Shown here in pieces: positions 34,198 through 46,091 of a stretch of DNA of 64,000 bases; position 1 is the first letter of the stretch; each line of letters opens with the position of its first letter. The notes under the pieces were generated by a model, which did no database searches, was not told where the DNA came from, and saw nothing but the letters and a program-made list of their open reading frames with translations. Location: NCBI GenBank assembly GCA_030549495.1, contig JAUIRK010000880.1, positions 248,001-312,000 on the forward strand, given 5' to 3'. This DNA comes from Nectonema munidae. Lineage: Eukaryota > Nematomorpha > Nectonematoida > Nectonematidae. Both the position numbers and the translations under genes were made by a program.

Positions 34198-37100
34198 CTC
34201 TAAAATTTTCAAAATCAAAAGTAGTGATGTTTTTATTTTTATAAGATACAGGTGAAGTTGGTAAATTCCTGGTTTTTTTTTTTTTTTTAAAAAATTTTAG
34301 GGGGGGGAGGGGGGGGGGGGTGGGTGGGTTGTTGGTTTCCCCTTTTGAGCCCCTAAAGAAAAGGGGGGGGGGGGGAGGGGGTTTTCTTTTTGTTCATATA
34401 AGTTGAAAAAACCAAAACAAACTGAAGGTTCATTTTTTTTAATCAACTTTAAAACTACTGTGATGTACTTCAATCTTTTGAACTATTTATTATTATAGAT
34501 GATTGAAAGATAAACAATTTGTTCTAAAAAACTTTTTAAAGATTGATACGCTTTCATATGATGAAGAAATATAAAGAATATCTGATGGGATAAAAACTAA
34601 ATATTACAAATAAAATAAAAGAAGTCCAGGAGAATGATGAAAATTCATAAAGCGAGAAATGGATTGAAAAAAAGGGCTGAGAAAAAAATGTTCTAAAAAC
34701 TCAAAAAAAAGTGATCACTAAAAAGAAGTTTTTTTATAGCTATTCGCTGTTTATATGCGTTCAAATAGACCTTTTATTGTATTTAGAATTGAGAGATTAC
34801 ACTGGATTTAGTTTATTCGTGTGAAAGATTTATATCAATTTAATAAATCTTCATTTGTCACGTAGAGTTGATTATTATTATTACTATTATTGAATTTTCC
34901 AATTTAATTGAAAATATATGATCAATACAAAAAGCGTTGAATCAAACTTTGACAATAAGGAAGACTGTGTAAGTAGGAGATATAAATTATTATTATAAGT
35001 GTTTGTCATTTAAGTAGAAAAAGAAAGGATCTATCAAACGATAACTATAAACTACATTATTTTGCCATTCTCTACCTTTTGCTTTCAAAAGATTAAAATG
35101 TTAACAAAAATAATTCAGTTAAAATGTTAACTTACTTTGAGCATTGTTTCTCATAAAAGACATATGCGGAGAACAAATTTAACATCCTAGCAAAAATATA
35201 TACACATATATTTTACTAAGTTTTATATATAGGGCAATATTTTTAGCTTTAGACCAATTGTTTTCAGTGGACGGTGAAACTAGACTAGTGAAGAGGAGAG
35301 ATCTCACACCAACGCTCCAACTCTGTTCTGATATCAATTGCCGATCTTTTTAAAAAGAAAGTGCTTGAAACTTGGATACATAACTCTTTTTGGGATTCAA
35401 ACTTAGTCTAAAATATACATAAAGTTCATTCTTTTAAATACTTTATATTCGCTTTCTACCTCATGGAAAAATAGAGTTAACATATTGATTTTTTTTGAAT
35501 TACAATTTTTAAAGTAAAACTTATTTATTTATTTACTTATTCTATAATTTGAATAATTTTTGCCAATTCGAGAGACACTATATTAAGGAGGAATGAGAGG
35601 AGAATACATAGAGGACAAGATTACTAAAAGAAGGAGGCTTTAGATGATTTTTTAGGAAATACAAGTTGGATATGTGTGGGTTTTGTATGTCCAAAAAAAC
35701 GCAGTCCGGGTTGTCTTGGAAAGATAATACTGATGGTGCAGGCTGAGAAGTCAGAGCCGAATATTTTGCATCCGATTCCTCATCCCAGGGTGCAGGTATA
35801 GGTCCCAAAATACCAACCCTTTCATGTCTTTACGAAAGATCCTCTAGTAAACGTTTGAAGGGAAAAATATGGTGATTTTAGGAGTTGATAGCCAATAATA
35901 TAATCAAACTAACAAAAGTATTCCTTGTTAAAGATTTCCGATGCATGGACACTTAAGGATAACCAATCTATTTATATTAATTTATTCATTTCATCACATC
36001 GTGAGTTTTAACTGAAACACAGGCGATTTATTGACTCAATTTATTGATTTATTGACTCAATCCCATCTGCTTTTCCTGGTATGAAATGCGTTAATTCAAA
36101 TACTAAAACGTAACTACCTTACCTGATATTTGTCTCCAACGGATCGATTTTGGGATGTAGTCTCTGCGTTTCTATCTAAACATGGTTAAAAAAATTAACG
36201 ACTTTCTTAAGGGGTTGTCCATTGCTCTCTGCCACTGCCATAAACATATGGTGTGAAGACAAAATTTATGAGCGGAGCATATAATTAAAACTACTTTACA
36301 TTTCTGCAAAATCCTGACAGTTTTGATATGATATTGCTAGCCTATTTTTTTTGCAATTTTGATATGCAAAACAAGAGTAGGTTTAAGAATCTCTGCTTTA
36401 ATTCAATATTTTTTTTGTGGAAAATACCTTCATCTCGATGAAATTTTATTAACCGTTGAAAATTTTGAAAAAGGCTCATTTTTGCATAGGACAGGTATGG
36501 GGTCAGCCCAGTCCATCCAAGTCACCGGCCCCATCATGAAAAAAAGTGGCACTTACAAATTAAAAAAAAGAAACAATATCTTTTGAAAAGGGGCTTATTC
36601 TAACGATATAAAACAAATAAAATAAAAATAAAGGAAAATTATTGATATCATTGGCGGTCCCAAACAAGTCGTTTAATTTAGTAAAGGATGGGCCTAACTA
36701 TAACCTGTAACAAGAAAGTAAATTTATAATAAAAAAATTATTCATAGAGTGGGGTATGAGAAACGAAAAAGAAATATAAATTTTGATAAAATCTTAAACG
36801 TCAACAAAGAAATAGAAAGAGAGAAGTAGATAAAGGAGTTCCTATATGCAGTATTTGTTCTTGACAAAGCCAGTAGGTAAGAATATACGATAGCACCCTC
36901 TCCCCGCGATTTAATTTTGTAAAACCATGCAAATTTTTAATAAAATTATTATCATTCTAAAAATATACTTGAAACTTATTAAACAAAGAAAGTGATTTTT
37001 TACTCTTTTTAAACCCAGAGTGTGACTAAAATTTCTATCTCGAAATCGTATAAACCTTTAAAAATGCTTTTTAAGTATTCGTGGATTTAAATATAGAAAA

Positions 37101-39497
37101 AGGGAGGCAATTGGAACGAGGTTAAACCTGTTAAGAATAAATAATAAGAAAAGAGCATATGTGAATTGAAAATCCTTTTGTTCATGTAGCCAGGATAAAA
37201 AATACAAAGACGTAGATATCGGTGTATAGATAAAGATAGCACAAGCTAAGAAAAATAGTACTTAAAATACTTTACCTTTGAAAAATACATCATGCAAATA
37301 GCATCCTAGTAATAGAGAAGTCAGTACAGAGAATGTGATTGGCTGACACGATTCCACAAGAAAACTTGTTAAATAAGCTGCCAATGCAAGATAAAAGATC
37401 AGGCTGAACGCTTTTACAAACCTTGATGCAATATTAAATACGCAGACGGATGCATATGCAAGAATAAATCCAAAGAAAACCTAAAACAAATCACATTAAA
37501 AAATGGTGTCTTTTTAGCAACAAATTTTGCGCGTCTATAATTATTTAAAGAAAGGTAACTTCGATCCATAAGCTGTTAAAGAAATTAACTAATTAATCTA
37601 TACTATTGAAAACCTTTTTGTTTTACTGATACTATACTAGTTAAATCACTAAAAAATTTGACAAAGTCCAAACACAACAACCAGGATTTTCTTAATTGTC
37701 CAACCATTAATTTGTGGTATAACGCATATTCGTAAATTTACTCGCAAATTGGAAATATAGCTTGACATGGCCTTGAAACTGAGAATTTGAAGCCACAGTA
37801 GGCAAGTGTAACGAAATTTTTAAAAAGAGTTTCCGTAATTAAAAGAATCTTGTAAATTAGGTTTGTATTGTATCAAATTTGGAAAAAATAAATAACGGAA
37901 TTTAAATAAATACAATTTTTGTGCGGCCTGCAAAGATAAAGTTACAGTCTAAAGTTATTTAAGAGCACTCATTGTTAATTTGCAATTATTGATGCCAATA
38001 AATTGATTGAATACAAATGTGGAAATGTTCATACTACACGATCATTGAGGCCTTACATATTTTACTATGTTATGCGGCTCCTTAAACGTGTAATTCATAA
38101 ATGAGGCCCAATGAAAAAGGTTACCCAGGCTTTAAATTAAGATTTCTCACAGGCAGCAGGGAGGGCAAAGCCGCCCTACAATTTTTTTGCCCCTCCCCTT
38201 CTTGAGCTAAGTTGCTTCTCATCTTTGTTATAAAAATAGAAAACGGATCAAAAGAGACAAAGAAAAACATGTTTTTCAAATTTTTCTTGTTATCTATTTT
38301 TATTGATTATAACTAAATTACATTTTAATTTAAAAAATAACAATAATCGAAATATAAATTATATTATATTTTTCAAAAAATTTTTTTGCCCCTCTTGAAA
38401 TATTGTCCTGGGTACGCCTCTGGTTTCTCAACCTCGAACAAAAATGGAATTGAGGGGGTAATTTTCGCATAGTATAAAAAAATATTCAAATAATTTTTCA
38501 TAAGCTTACTTCTTACATAAGAATTGAAGGTATTCACAATTCCAAGCAGACATTTTTATTTGTAAACTGATAATGGGAAGCTCGAATACTTCAATCAACT
38601 TTTAAAATTCTGTTCAATTTGGATATGCATATGTAGAAACTATTTTTTTAATATTTTTAAAAATATTAATTCACAAAAATCCAAATAAAAAAATATATTT
38701 CAGCTAACATTAGTAAGCAAGATAGAATATACTTAAATTTAATTTTTAAAAATATTAATAAATTTTACTTTAAGAAATTAAGAATAAGATATATAATTAC
38801 AAATTTGTAATATAAGGTTAAATGTTGCCCGATTGTCCAATATTAAAGCGAGATAGTCTGAAAATTAGGGTCGAAAATCCTCTCAATTTGGTGGAGTGGG
38901 CAAGGGTGAGATGTATTAAATCTAATAACCTGTCAAAAAAGCATAGTAATACAAAATGGCTCAATATTTAAAATATATTTAAAGAGTATGGATCATAATT
39001 TAAAAAAAAATGCTTACCATTTTATGAGAGATGAAACTTATAAGATATAGTTGATAAGTTTGAATGAAAGAGAAAAAAAAATTTAGATACTCAAGTAATG
39101 GAAATAAAAAATCATGATTGATAAAATATGAACAAAAATAGAAAAGTAAAACAAAAGAAGATATCTCTTTATAAAATCTGGTCATTAGTTCAAATATTTT
39201 TTGGTTCAATTCCATAAATTTTTTATAAGGTAGTAAAAATAAGCACAATAAAAATGAACTATTAGATGAATCAATTTTTTTAAGCCATGAAAAGATTGAT
39301 GAAGATAACTTTTTCTTTACAGGGCGCAAAACCATACCAATTAAAGCAGCCCAAAACAATGACTTTAAAAATTTTTGAAGAATTAAAAGGTCTAAATAAC
39401 AAAGAATAACTAAAAACGCAGTCAAAAGTAAAAAAAATTGATTATAAAAGGCTGAAAGTATTTCATTCGAAAAAGACATTTTTGATTTATCATCCAT
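28293..39497 (-). CDS. TMEM245: TMEM245-like multipass membrane protein, 8 exons
   Basis: Polytopic membrane protein of the TMEM245 family, related to the AI-2E transporter superfamily; its substrate is not firmly known. Eight exons on the - strand chain in phase: 39497-39018, 37480-37276, 36175-36123, 33586-33460, 32505-32366, 31715-31611, 29916-29864, 29571-28293. They total 2442 nt (813 residues plus stop), close to the vertebrate length. Exon 1 has LKSLFWAALIGMVLRPVKKKL, the family's N-terminal PLLWA...HP motif (written in part). The last exon holds LGLHILPTLFVDA and the GG..FGAQGVIIAPI hairpin. Introns carry no clear host genes. The seventh exon is the weakest link. Confidence 0.85.
29864..29916 (-). 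CDS. TMEM245: TMEM245 candidate 53-nt exon
   Basis: It is bounded by tataag (acceptor) and gtaaat (donor) and reads DICFIFQPFLSSYIPSK. It is the only piece I found with the phase (0 in, 2 out) needed between its neighbours. No family motif confirms it. Confidence 0.4.
31611..31715 (-). CDS. TMEM245: TMEM245 exon: membrane segment
   Basis: 35 codons in phase 0, ILKAMVSYTDAATSFMV then VSLLSILAISFFFLFQ, with a strong hydrophobic segment, acceptor tttttag and donor gtaaaa. Confidence 0.75.
32040..32290 (+). repeat. Dispersed repeat family R1, partial copy
   Basis: It shows cctcccctcc, then aattttttcaattttatatc, cttgtttggcttgtgatt and aaaattttaaggatgtg, in the same order as the other R1 copies. 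It sits in a TMEM245 intron. Confidence 0.45.
32366..32505 (-). CDS. TMEM245: TMEM245 exon: soluble loop
   Basis: It reads LLRAASFNWENLNFFNLIRR, then KPWILPEYLSYFPKIFFK, ending KM at donor gtaaat. It enters in phase 1 after the preceding exon's single C and leaves in phase 0. Confidence 0.8.
33460..33586 (-). CDS. TMEM245: TMEM245 exon: two membrane segments
   Basis: It reads DFELNSQVLLAVMLYLCLFL, then YWILVLLPLTFSIIFLKF, very hydrophobic, with acceptor cttgtag and donor gtgagt. Phase 0 to 1. Confidence 0.8.
34145..34395. other. Low-complexity poly-T/A/G patch, likely assembly artefact
   Basis: Runs of more than ten T, A and G in a row, with little sequence between. Unlike the flanking intron. 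It probably reflects unresolved consensus. Confidence 0.6.
35578..35808 (-). other. Unassigned open frame in TMEM245 intron
   Basis: 76 codons (MGPIPAPWDEESDAKYSAL...PAPSVLSFQDN...) on the gene's strand, less AT-rich than its flanks. It does not fit the phase between exons 3 and 4, and the neighbouring exons join correctly without it. It may be an alternative exon or an old insertion; no family recognised. Confidence 0.25.
36123..36175 (-). CDS. TMEM245: TMEM245 53-nt microexon
   Basis: Acceptor catgtttag and donor gtaagg bound 53 nt reading (D)RNAETTSQNRSVGDKYQ, a polar loop. It converts phase 1 to phase 0 exactly as required between its neighbours, which is the main evidence. Confidence 0.75.
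37276..37480 (-). CDS. TMEM245: TMEM245 exon: transmembrane segments 3-4
   Basis: It reads VFFGFILAYASVCVFNIA, then AFSLIFYLALAAYLTSFLVE and TFSVLTSLLLGCYLHDVFFK; several hydrophobic helices. Acceptor ttgttttag, donor gtaaag. Confidence 0.8.
38150..38422 (+). mobile_element. hAT-type MITE
   Basis: A 273-bp unit. The right end read outward is cagaggcgtacccagga; the left starts caggcagcagggaggg. Flanks atttctca (38142-38149) and gtttctca (38423-38430) agree at 7 of 8 positions, as expected for a hAT target duplication. Both halves share a block with ttttttgcccctc. It lies between TMEM245 exons 1 and 2. Confidence 0.65.
39018..39497 (-). CDS. TMEM245: TMEM245 first coding exon
   Basis: The ATG at 39497 opens MDDKSKMSFSNEILSAFYNQ. 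Two membrane helices follow, then the family motif LKSLFWAALIGMVLRPVKKK (compare RPLLWAVLCGTFLHPFK in vertebrates), then further hydrophobic stretches. It ends SHKM at donor gtaagc, phase 0. A hAT-type end begins only about 285 bases upstream, so the promoter region is short. Confidence 0.85.
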
Positions 39498-39782
39498 ATT
39501 GACTATTTAAGAGATCAAGTTAAATAAAAAAAAATAACTATATTTCAAATTTTTTAAATCTCTAGAAATTAAATACATTCCTAAAAGTTTATTTTTATTA
39601 ATTTACAAAAATAAAAAAATTATAATTAAATTATAAAATTGACAATACCAAGTCAACAAAAAAATTATCGATAACATAGTAATTGAAAAATGTTTTTTGT
39701 GATAATTTAATACAGTGACTTTAACTATCCGACAATAATAATTTCGAGGCCTACCATGCTTCAAAAAAGTGTATTGTTAATG

Positions 39783-40200
39783 CAGTGGCGTAAGGAGAAA
39801 CTTGACTCTAGGGATGGGGGCACATGAATTTAAAACATTTTAAGGCTTTACCTATGAATTATAAATATACATAATGTTAATATTATTATATATTAATAAA
39901 TAAAAAAATTTATATGCTATATTTATTGAAGAAACAATGAACAATGATTTTTAAAACGTTATTGACACTTTTTTAGGTTTTAAAACCCGTTTTTTAAAAA
40001 TTCTTCAAATGTAATACTTTTGGTTAATTCATTTTCAAAGTGTAGTAAAGTCAACTCAGATTCTCTTTACGGTGTCATCGGTCTTCGATGACCAAAATTA
40101 ACTCATTTCAGTGTACAAAAAGTGCATTCAACTGCTATTATAAAAATATGTTTTAAAATGTCAGCCCACCAAATGTTGAAACAAAACTTGCTATTTTTAA
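39783..40200 (-). pseudogene. hAT relic upstream of TMEM245
   Basis: A hAT-like end (cagtggcgtaaggag) starts at 39783. On the - strand at about 39990-40140 broken frames give LTLLHFENELTKSITFEEFL, the tail that follows the hAT dimerisation motif. The remainder is decayed and a right end is not clear; the candidate gccactg near 40780 lacks a matching duplication. Confidence 0.5.
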
Positions 40201-40405
40201 GATTAAATCAGTTGTTATTTGTAAATTTAAATCACGCGGTTTTATATTTAAATAATTTTCGTATAATTTTTCTCTAGGTGAAAAACGCTGCACTCAGCTT
40301 TAAGTTGGTATAAAGTTAAGCAGGTATTAACCTTTTATATAGCGAAGGATATCGTTTTTATGAAGCATAGTAGAGGTTCTAGTTCTTAAGGTAAAGGTAA
40401 AGGTA

Positions 40406-40541
40406 ACATAGGGTGTTTTCATCGAGAAGGCACAATTGTGCCGCTTGTATCGAACTATGAGGAAAGCAGGCTACATGCGGGATCGAACCCAAGGCCTTGA
40501 GTTATCGAATCCAGCATCTAACCAACCCTACTCACGCCCCT
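40406..40541 (-). repeat. tRNA-derived SINE family A, fuller copy
   Basis: Read on the - strand: ggggcgtgagtagggttggt head, B box gggttcgatcccgc, gcctgctttcctcatag, then tcgatacaagcggcacaatt and a terminal hairpin-like ..gaaaacaccc. It is the best preserved of four copies, inserted in hAT debris. Confidence 0.75.
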
Positions 40542-41463
40542 TTAAGAATGTGGGGATTACTCGGACTTAGAGTTTTAAAAATTTCTTAAATTTTATATTA
40601 TAGTCTGTAAACGTGTTTATGAACTCAGAATTTAGCCTATCTAGTATTTCATATACAAGTCTACGTAAATTATTTAAGTTGATCCTCATAACACTGGGCG
40701 TTTTTTATAAGAAATATATCATATGATGTATGTTTGTTAGGGGAGGGTTCAAAAGAAGTTAGGCAGCAGTGTCCGCAGCCACTGAACCTCCACTGGCTCC
40801 ATCAAATTACATTAAATGAACCAAATTTATAAATAATAAAAATTGGAAAAAGTCATTGATAACATAAAAATATTTTGTGAAGAACTACAACTGCTGTATG
40901 TGTACAAAATAAGTAAATATGTTTTCTCTTAAATTGAAAGTTTTGTACTAATTTTTTTATAAATTCTGGAGTATGAATTATACAAAGTTTATAATGAACT
41001 GATTTAAAACTAAAAAATTGTCATGATGAATGATATTTAGGCATAATAGCCAGAAAGTGAGCATTCATGTAAGCAAAAAAATAATTATTTTATTTTTTTA
41101 ATGCAAGAGATGACTAATTTTTAAAAAGAGATAATAAAAGAATGAAAAGAAAGAAATGAAATTGAAAGAAATAAGTGATATAAAAATTAGAAAATTTAAA
41201 GATATATGCAGGCACTTAACCAAAAAATTTTTTAGAAGCGACTAAAAATAAAATCATATCAGCAATAAGGTTCCAAATCTCTATAACGTATTATATTTTT
41301 ATATTAAATTTTTATTCTGTCATCTGTAGAAAAGACTGTGTAATCTGTTAAGATTGGTGTAAATTTACAAAATTACTGTTATTTTATGTAAAAGTTTTCT
41401 TATTTTTTTGAAATACTTTTAATTTGATTGGAAGTAAAGATATGGTTAAAATTAAAGAAAAAG

Positions 41464-41732
41464 GGGAGTAACTAATTTGTGCCAACTAGGGTATTTTGTG
41501 CCAACTACGTGAAAAATGTAGTTTTCTTCAAAAAAATTTGGAAATAAGTTTAAACCATAGTAAATAAGATTTTCTAAAAGTTTCATCATAAATCTTCAAG
41601 TAGATTTTTTTTAATTCAATAAAATCACTTTTTTCTTGTTTTTTTATTTTATCCGACATGTTTTTTAAATTATTTATCAATCTTTTCAAGACTATTCTTT
41701 CAAAGAAAAATGAACATTTAAATTTTAAAAGG
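41464..41732 (+). repeat. MULE left terminal inverted repeat
   Basis: It pairs with 48537-48795 over about 260 bp with few differences. It contains the repeated word gtgccaacta twice near the tip, possibly transposase-binding sites (inference). Confidence 0.9.
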
Positions 41733-44547
41733 AATTCAAACTAAATCAAGAGAAATTACAAAGTTAACTTTTTTTCTTTATTATTAATATCTGTTTTTAA
41801 TTCGTATGTTTATTTTAAATTAGTTAAGTACTTTTTAATTAAATTTGTAATGTAAGGGGCGAGAGTAAGGTTTGGCCCGATGCCTGCTTGAATTCAATCG
41901 GGCACCAAAGCTTTCTTGCTCTTAATTTCACATTAGATTTGGAATTATCACTTCTCGATAAAAACGTATTGTTGAAAACTATTGAAGATTAAGGTTCAAG
42001 ATTATTATTTTTGTGGCAATATACTTCAATTTTAAAAATCGCTTATAAAATTTTTGAATTTTTTATTCATTTATTTTTACTATAATTATATCAGCATTTC
42101 TTATTTTATCGTTCTCTTTCAAGTTATAACAATCAAGATCTGAATATTTACGAATGAAAAAATATTCTAGTAACTCTTATATTTAGCATCCACATACAAA
42201 ATACATTTTAATTCTAAAGAATATATACCATTTCATAAAAATTTAATTTTTCGCTCAAACTAACAAACAATCTTCATAACAATTTTCACAGGTCATAATC
42301 TAAATTGACAAAATCCCAACTTTTTAAATTCTTTTCATAAAATTAATAATGAAAACTTTTCAAACATATATAGTCAAAAATAATATGATACCCAAAAGTA
42401 TTTTCATGCATGGATATTAGTTTATTTTCGATAATTTTTTGTTCCCACTATGATGAGACGTCATTCTTTTTAAATATTTTTCTCTTACATTATTTCACAA
42501 AGTATTAAAATTCAAAAATTAATTTTGTTTATTTAATTTGTATAATATTAAATTATTTTTAAGAACAGCCGTCTTTTCTCTCTTCCTTTCTCGATGGATA
42601 TATTTATACAAAATTTTCACAATTTTCCGAAATTCCGAAGCTTGATAATAGATCAAGCTTGTCAACAAATCTTGATTTCTAAAAGATTGTAAAAGATATG
42701 TTTACATCTATTACTACAGTGACTTTCATTGATGAATTAAAATTTAATAAATATATTATTTTTGAATTTCTTATTTTTTAGCTAGAGTTTGATCCAAAAG
42801 TGATTTTGAGGGCCACTTTTTAATCCCTGAAAACTTGGTAGAAATGGAAAACATGCACAAAAATCCATTGAAAAAATTGAAAATATTATATCCGACTCTA
42901 CATTGACTCATTATAAAAATTTCAGGGCATGTTTCTTTTTATCTTTAGTAATTTTCCGTATAAAAAAATTAATTTTTTATTCATTCAAAAGTTCCAATTT
43001 CAAGAAAGAGTTTTTGTCTGAAATAGTTTTTAAATCACAGGCAATTAATTTTTTTCTCATAATTACGGGCCAGTTAAAGGCCTATACTAGATCTGGGTTC
43101 TACAAATCAGTTCAATGCTACTTTATCCACATTTGGATTTTAGCAATACTTGTTCTGTCTTTTGGAAGCATTGAAACAAAAAATTTTATCTTCAATAAAC
43201 TTTGTTCAAATATAGAAATTGATGTTATACTTTTATGAATTAAAATTTTTTATATTCTTTTTTATTTCATTTTCCGTAAAATCAAAATAAAATAATTTAT
43301 ATTGACTAAAATATCTTTTGTTTCAAAAAAACCTGAGTACTGAAGTTTCTTAATTTATCAATGTCATATTTTATATTTTTGATATCATAATTATACGCCT
43401 AAACATTATGCATTCAAAGGCCTTGCTAATTTCCAACAATTATTGCAAAATAAAAGCAATCTCGATAGGAATTATTGCAAAATAAAATCAGTTCAAAAAG
43501 TATCACCAGAAAATACTATTAAGTTGAATTTTTAGTGAAATAAAATATGCCTTTTTTAGCTCATTTATGCTAAAATTTTATAAGAACTGTAAAATCATGA
43601 AATTAACAAAATAAAAGTTTTCTAAAATATAAATCAAATACAATTTTAAGCTAAAGTAAAAAGATTCAAATTTCATAATGTTTATTTGAAAAGAAATTGA
43701 ATGATGAAGAGAATTAAGTGATATCAAAATTATATATTTATAATATTTATGTGCTAATCTTGAATGTAACGAAAGGATTTTTCAATTAATGCCGAAAGTA
43801 TCAAAAAGATTAATTAACAAATATGAGAGATGAAATAAAAATTAATTCATGTCAATAAATTTTTATTTAATACAAAATTTTGTTAAAAAAGAGAAAATTT
43901 GTGTATTTATATGAGGATGCGCAAAGTCAAGATGAACTTTTTTGTTATTAGTATAGAAATGCTTATTATACGAGAGCATATTTTTGACATGCATGTTAGA
44001 TCGCATTATTTTTAGGTTTAAGAGAATCCAATATGGTAAAACATTTTTGCAAAACATCACAAGAGACTCAGTTAGTTTCTCTCATTTTAATTCTCAAAAA
44101 ATTACCAAATTGAAAGAGGTCATACACGGATTCGGCAACATTATCCGATTAGCCTTATAGCAAATATGAAGAATTTTTTTATGTTTAGGAAAAATATAAT
44201 TTTTTTTCTCGCACATTAATAATTCTTTATAAGGATTCGTTCTTTTAATCATGGATACAGTTATAACCAAGTTAAATGTTTTAAAAAAAAATTTGATAAG
44301 TTCTGTTTTCCAAATATAAAAAATTTTTATAATCAAACTTTTCAAAATTTTATTGTTTTTCAATCAACATACAATAAAGAACATTTTAAAAAATTTTATA
44401 TAAAAAATTGAACATATTAAAATTAAACTTTTATATTGAAGTTATATCACTTTGTTTTGGCTGACTTGCGCATAGAAAACTACATTTGCTGAGTTAGTGC
44501 TTTATAATTGTCTTAAATAAAAAAGTCATTAAGGAAAATGAATAGTA

Positions 44548-45174
44548 TTAAAGCTTTACCTTATTTGATGTTCTTTTTTTAAGGCTGAATGTTTTTCTTC
44601 CTGGTTTTGAAGCAATATTTGAACATTTTTTTACTATAAGCTGTCTGTTTGTTGAAACTATTAATCCCTTGTCATAGTTAATTGCGGTTTTTGGTGGTTC
44701 AATATCTAAAAATTTTTGGAAGTATTCTTCTCTTTCTTTTTTGTTCATTTGATCCCACTCGGATTTTGATTTTTGATATAAATTACATTCATCTGATATT
44801 TTTAAATCTCCATAACCATAAAGGGAACATCTTATCAAGTTTTCTTGATATCTTACTTCGGTATACAGGCTTTCAATTAAATCTAGTATCTTTTTACTCT
44901 TCCATTCTATGTTTGATTTGAGTACATGGTTCATCGATTCACAATTATTATTTTTCCATTTATCTGGCAAATATTTGTAATTGTGTTTAGGGATAAAAAC
45001 ATGATTTTCAATTACAGGTAATAATCTTTCAGTTAAATAAGTTCCATTTTTTTTCTCGTATATTTTTATCAGTAAACTTTTCTTTGAATTAAAATCTAAA
45101 ATATTGGCAGAATCAACTAAACCTGAATTACCAAAAATTGAATTAACGAATGCCATGGTTTCTCTATGATTCAT
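44548..45174 (-). CDS. MULE transposase, C-terminal part
   Basis: 208 codons open. WKNNNCESMNHVLK (around residues 72-85) matches the conserved NN..E..N region that carries the last catalytic Glu in MULE transposases. A basic tail ends the protein (PGRKTFSLKKRTSNK). It follows the DDE part in a different frame: the junction around 45180-45230 contains the CQRH-type motif split by frame changes, so this copy is damaged there. Confidence 0.8.
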   Translation of the reverse strand: MNHRETMAFVNSIFGNSGLVDSANILDFNSKKSLLIKIYEKKNGTYLTERLLPVIENHVFIPKHNYKYLPDKWKNNNCESMNHVLKSNIEWKSKKILDLIESLYTEVRYQENLIRCSLYGYGDLKISDECNLYQKSKSEWDQMNKKEREEYFQKFLDIEPPKTAINYDKGLIVSTNRQLIVKKCSNIASKPGRKTFSLKKRTSNKVKL

Positions 45175-45213
45175 GCCAATTTTATTTTTTAGATGCCTTT
45201 GTATATTTTTTTT

Positions 45214-45867
45214 CTAAATGTCTTTGGCAATATATGAGAGTAGTATGTGGAAAAAATGTTTAATAGCCTTAACTAAAGCTTTTTCTTCATCACTACCTAT
45301 GATTAAATTATCTGTAGTAAGTTCAAAGTTGAAATCCTGGTTCAATATAAGTGATAAATGAGAGAAAAATTTTGAATATGATTCAAACTTTCCATCCCAA
45401 TGTAAATATATGGGACCAAGGAAAATAGGTACAACATTCTTTACTTTTCTTTTGAGATTTTTGTTGTCAAAAACTGTGACGGTAACGAAGCAAGGGCCTA
45501 GATTAAACGTGCGATCTATTCCTAAAATATTTAACCCAGATTTGATAGATTTGCTTAGATGTAATAGCTGATTTTGCGTATAACAAATTATATTAGGAAG
45601 TCCATTAGTATTAAGAGTCATTTCTTTCAAAAATGGGTGTCCAGTTGTTAGCATACATATTATACTTTGTATATTATCGGCGATATTGTTATTATATGCA
45701 CGTAATAAATTTTTTTTTTCAGATATATATTTAATATTTCTTATGACTTTTGAGGTTCTAGGTATATCCTTTTGAGATTCAAGCATTTTAGAATAATTTT
45801 TTTTACATGATTTTGTTTGTTTCAATTGTTCCAATACACGATCCTTTATTGCTGGATTGGTTCTCAC
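45214..45867 (-). CDS. MULE transposase, DDE core part
   Basis: 217 codons. GLNILGIDRTFNLGPCFVTV carries the first catalytic Asp (D within GIDRTF) and NLIIGSDEEKALVKAIKHFF the second (D within GSDEEKAL), as in the MULE domain (PF10551-like). The last residues before the stop are out of the family frame. Upstream, the same frame continues past a TAA into the short domain at 45883-46071. Confidence 0.85.
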   Translation of the reverse strand: MRTNPAIKDRVLEQLKQTKSCKKNYSKMLESQKDIPRTSKVIRNIKYISEKKNLLRAYNNNIADNIQSIICMLTTGHPFLKEMTLNTNGLPNIICYTQNQLLHLSKSIKSGLNILGIDRTFNLGPCFVTVTVFDNKNLKRKVKNVVPIFLGPIYLHWDGKFESYSKFFSHLSLILNQDFNFELTTDNLIIGSDEEKALVKAIKHFFHILLSYIAKDI

Positions 45868-45882
45868 ATATTCATTTTTAAA

Positions 45883-46071
45883 TTAAGTATGCATTTTTAA
45901 ATTTCCATGATGAGAACGTTCTAAAGGCCTTGTTCCAATATATTCCCATAAATAAATATCTGCACCTTTCTCAATCCAAGAAATTCTTCTTTTAAAAAGA
46001 TCCTTGCGTTTTAATTCTGCATAGTAATGCACCAATGTAATAATTTCTGCATTATCCGGCTGTGGATTCAT
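45883..46071 (-). CDS. MULE N-terminal DNA-binding-like segment
   Basis: 62 codons in the same frame as the DDE part, separated from it by one stop. LFKRRISWIEKGADIYLWEY then HHGNLKMHT resembles the WRC/FLYWCH-like DNA-recognition segment before MULE DDE domains, with paired histidines at the end. Assignment is by position and pattern only. Confidence 0.5.
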   Translation of the reverse strand: MNPQPDNAEIITLVHYYAELKRKDLFKRRISWIEKGADIYLWEYIGTRPLERSHHGNLKMHT

Positions 46072-46091
46072 TTAAATAAAATTTTTGTTCT

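Noticed and set aside
39783-40787. One complete hAT from 39783 to a gccactg near 40787
   Set aside because: The two ends share only about seven bases and the 8-bp flanks do not match; only the left end and the transposase tail are claimed.
42903-43238. A 111-codon open frame inside the MULE
   Set aside because: AT-driven, lysine- and phenylalanine-rich, no domain, and on the strand opposite to the element's genes.
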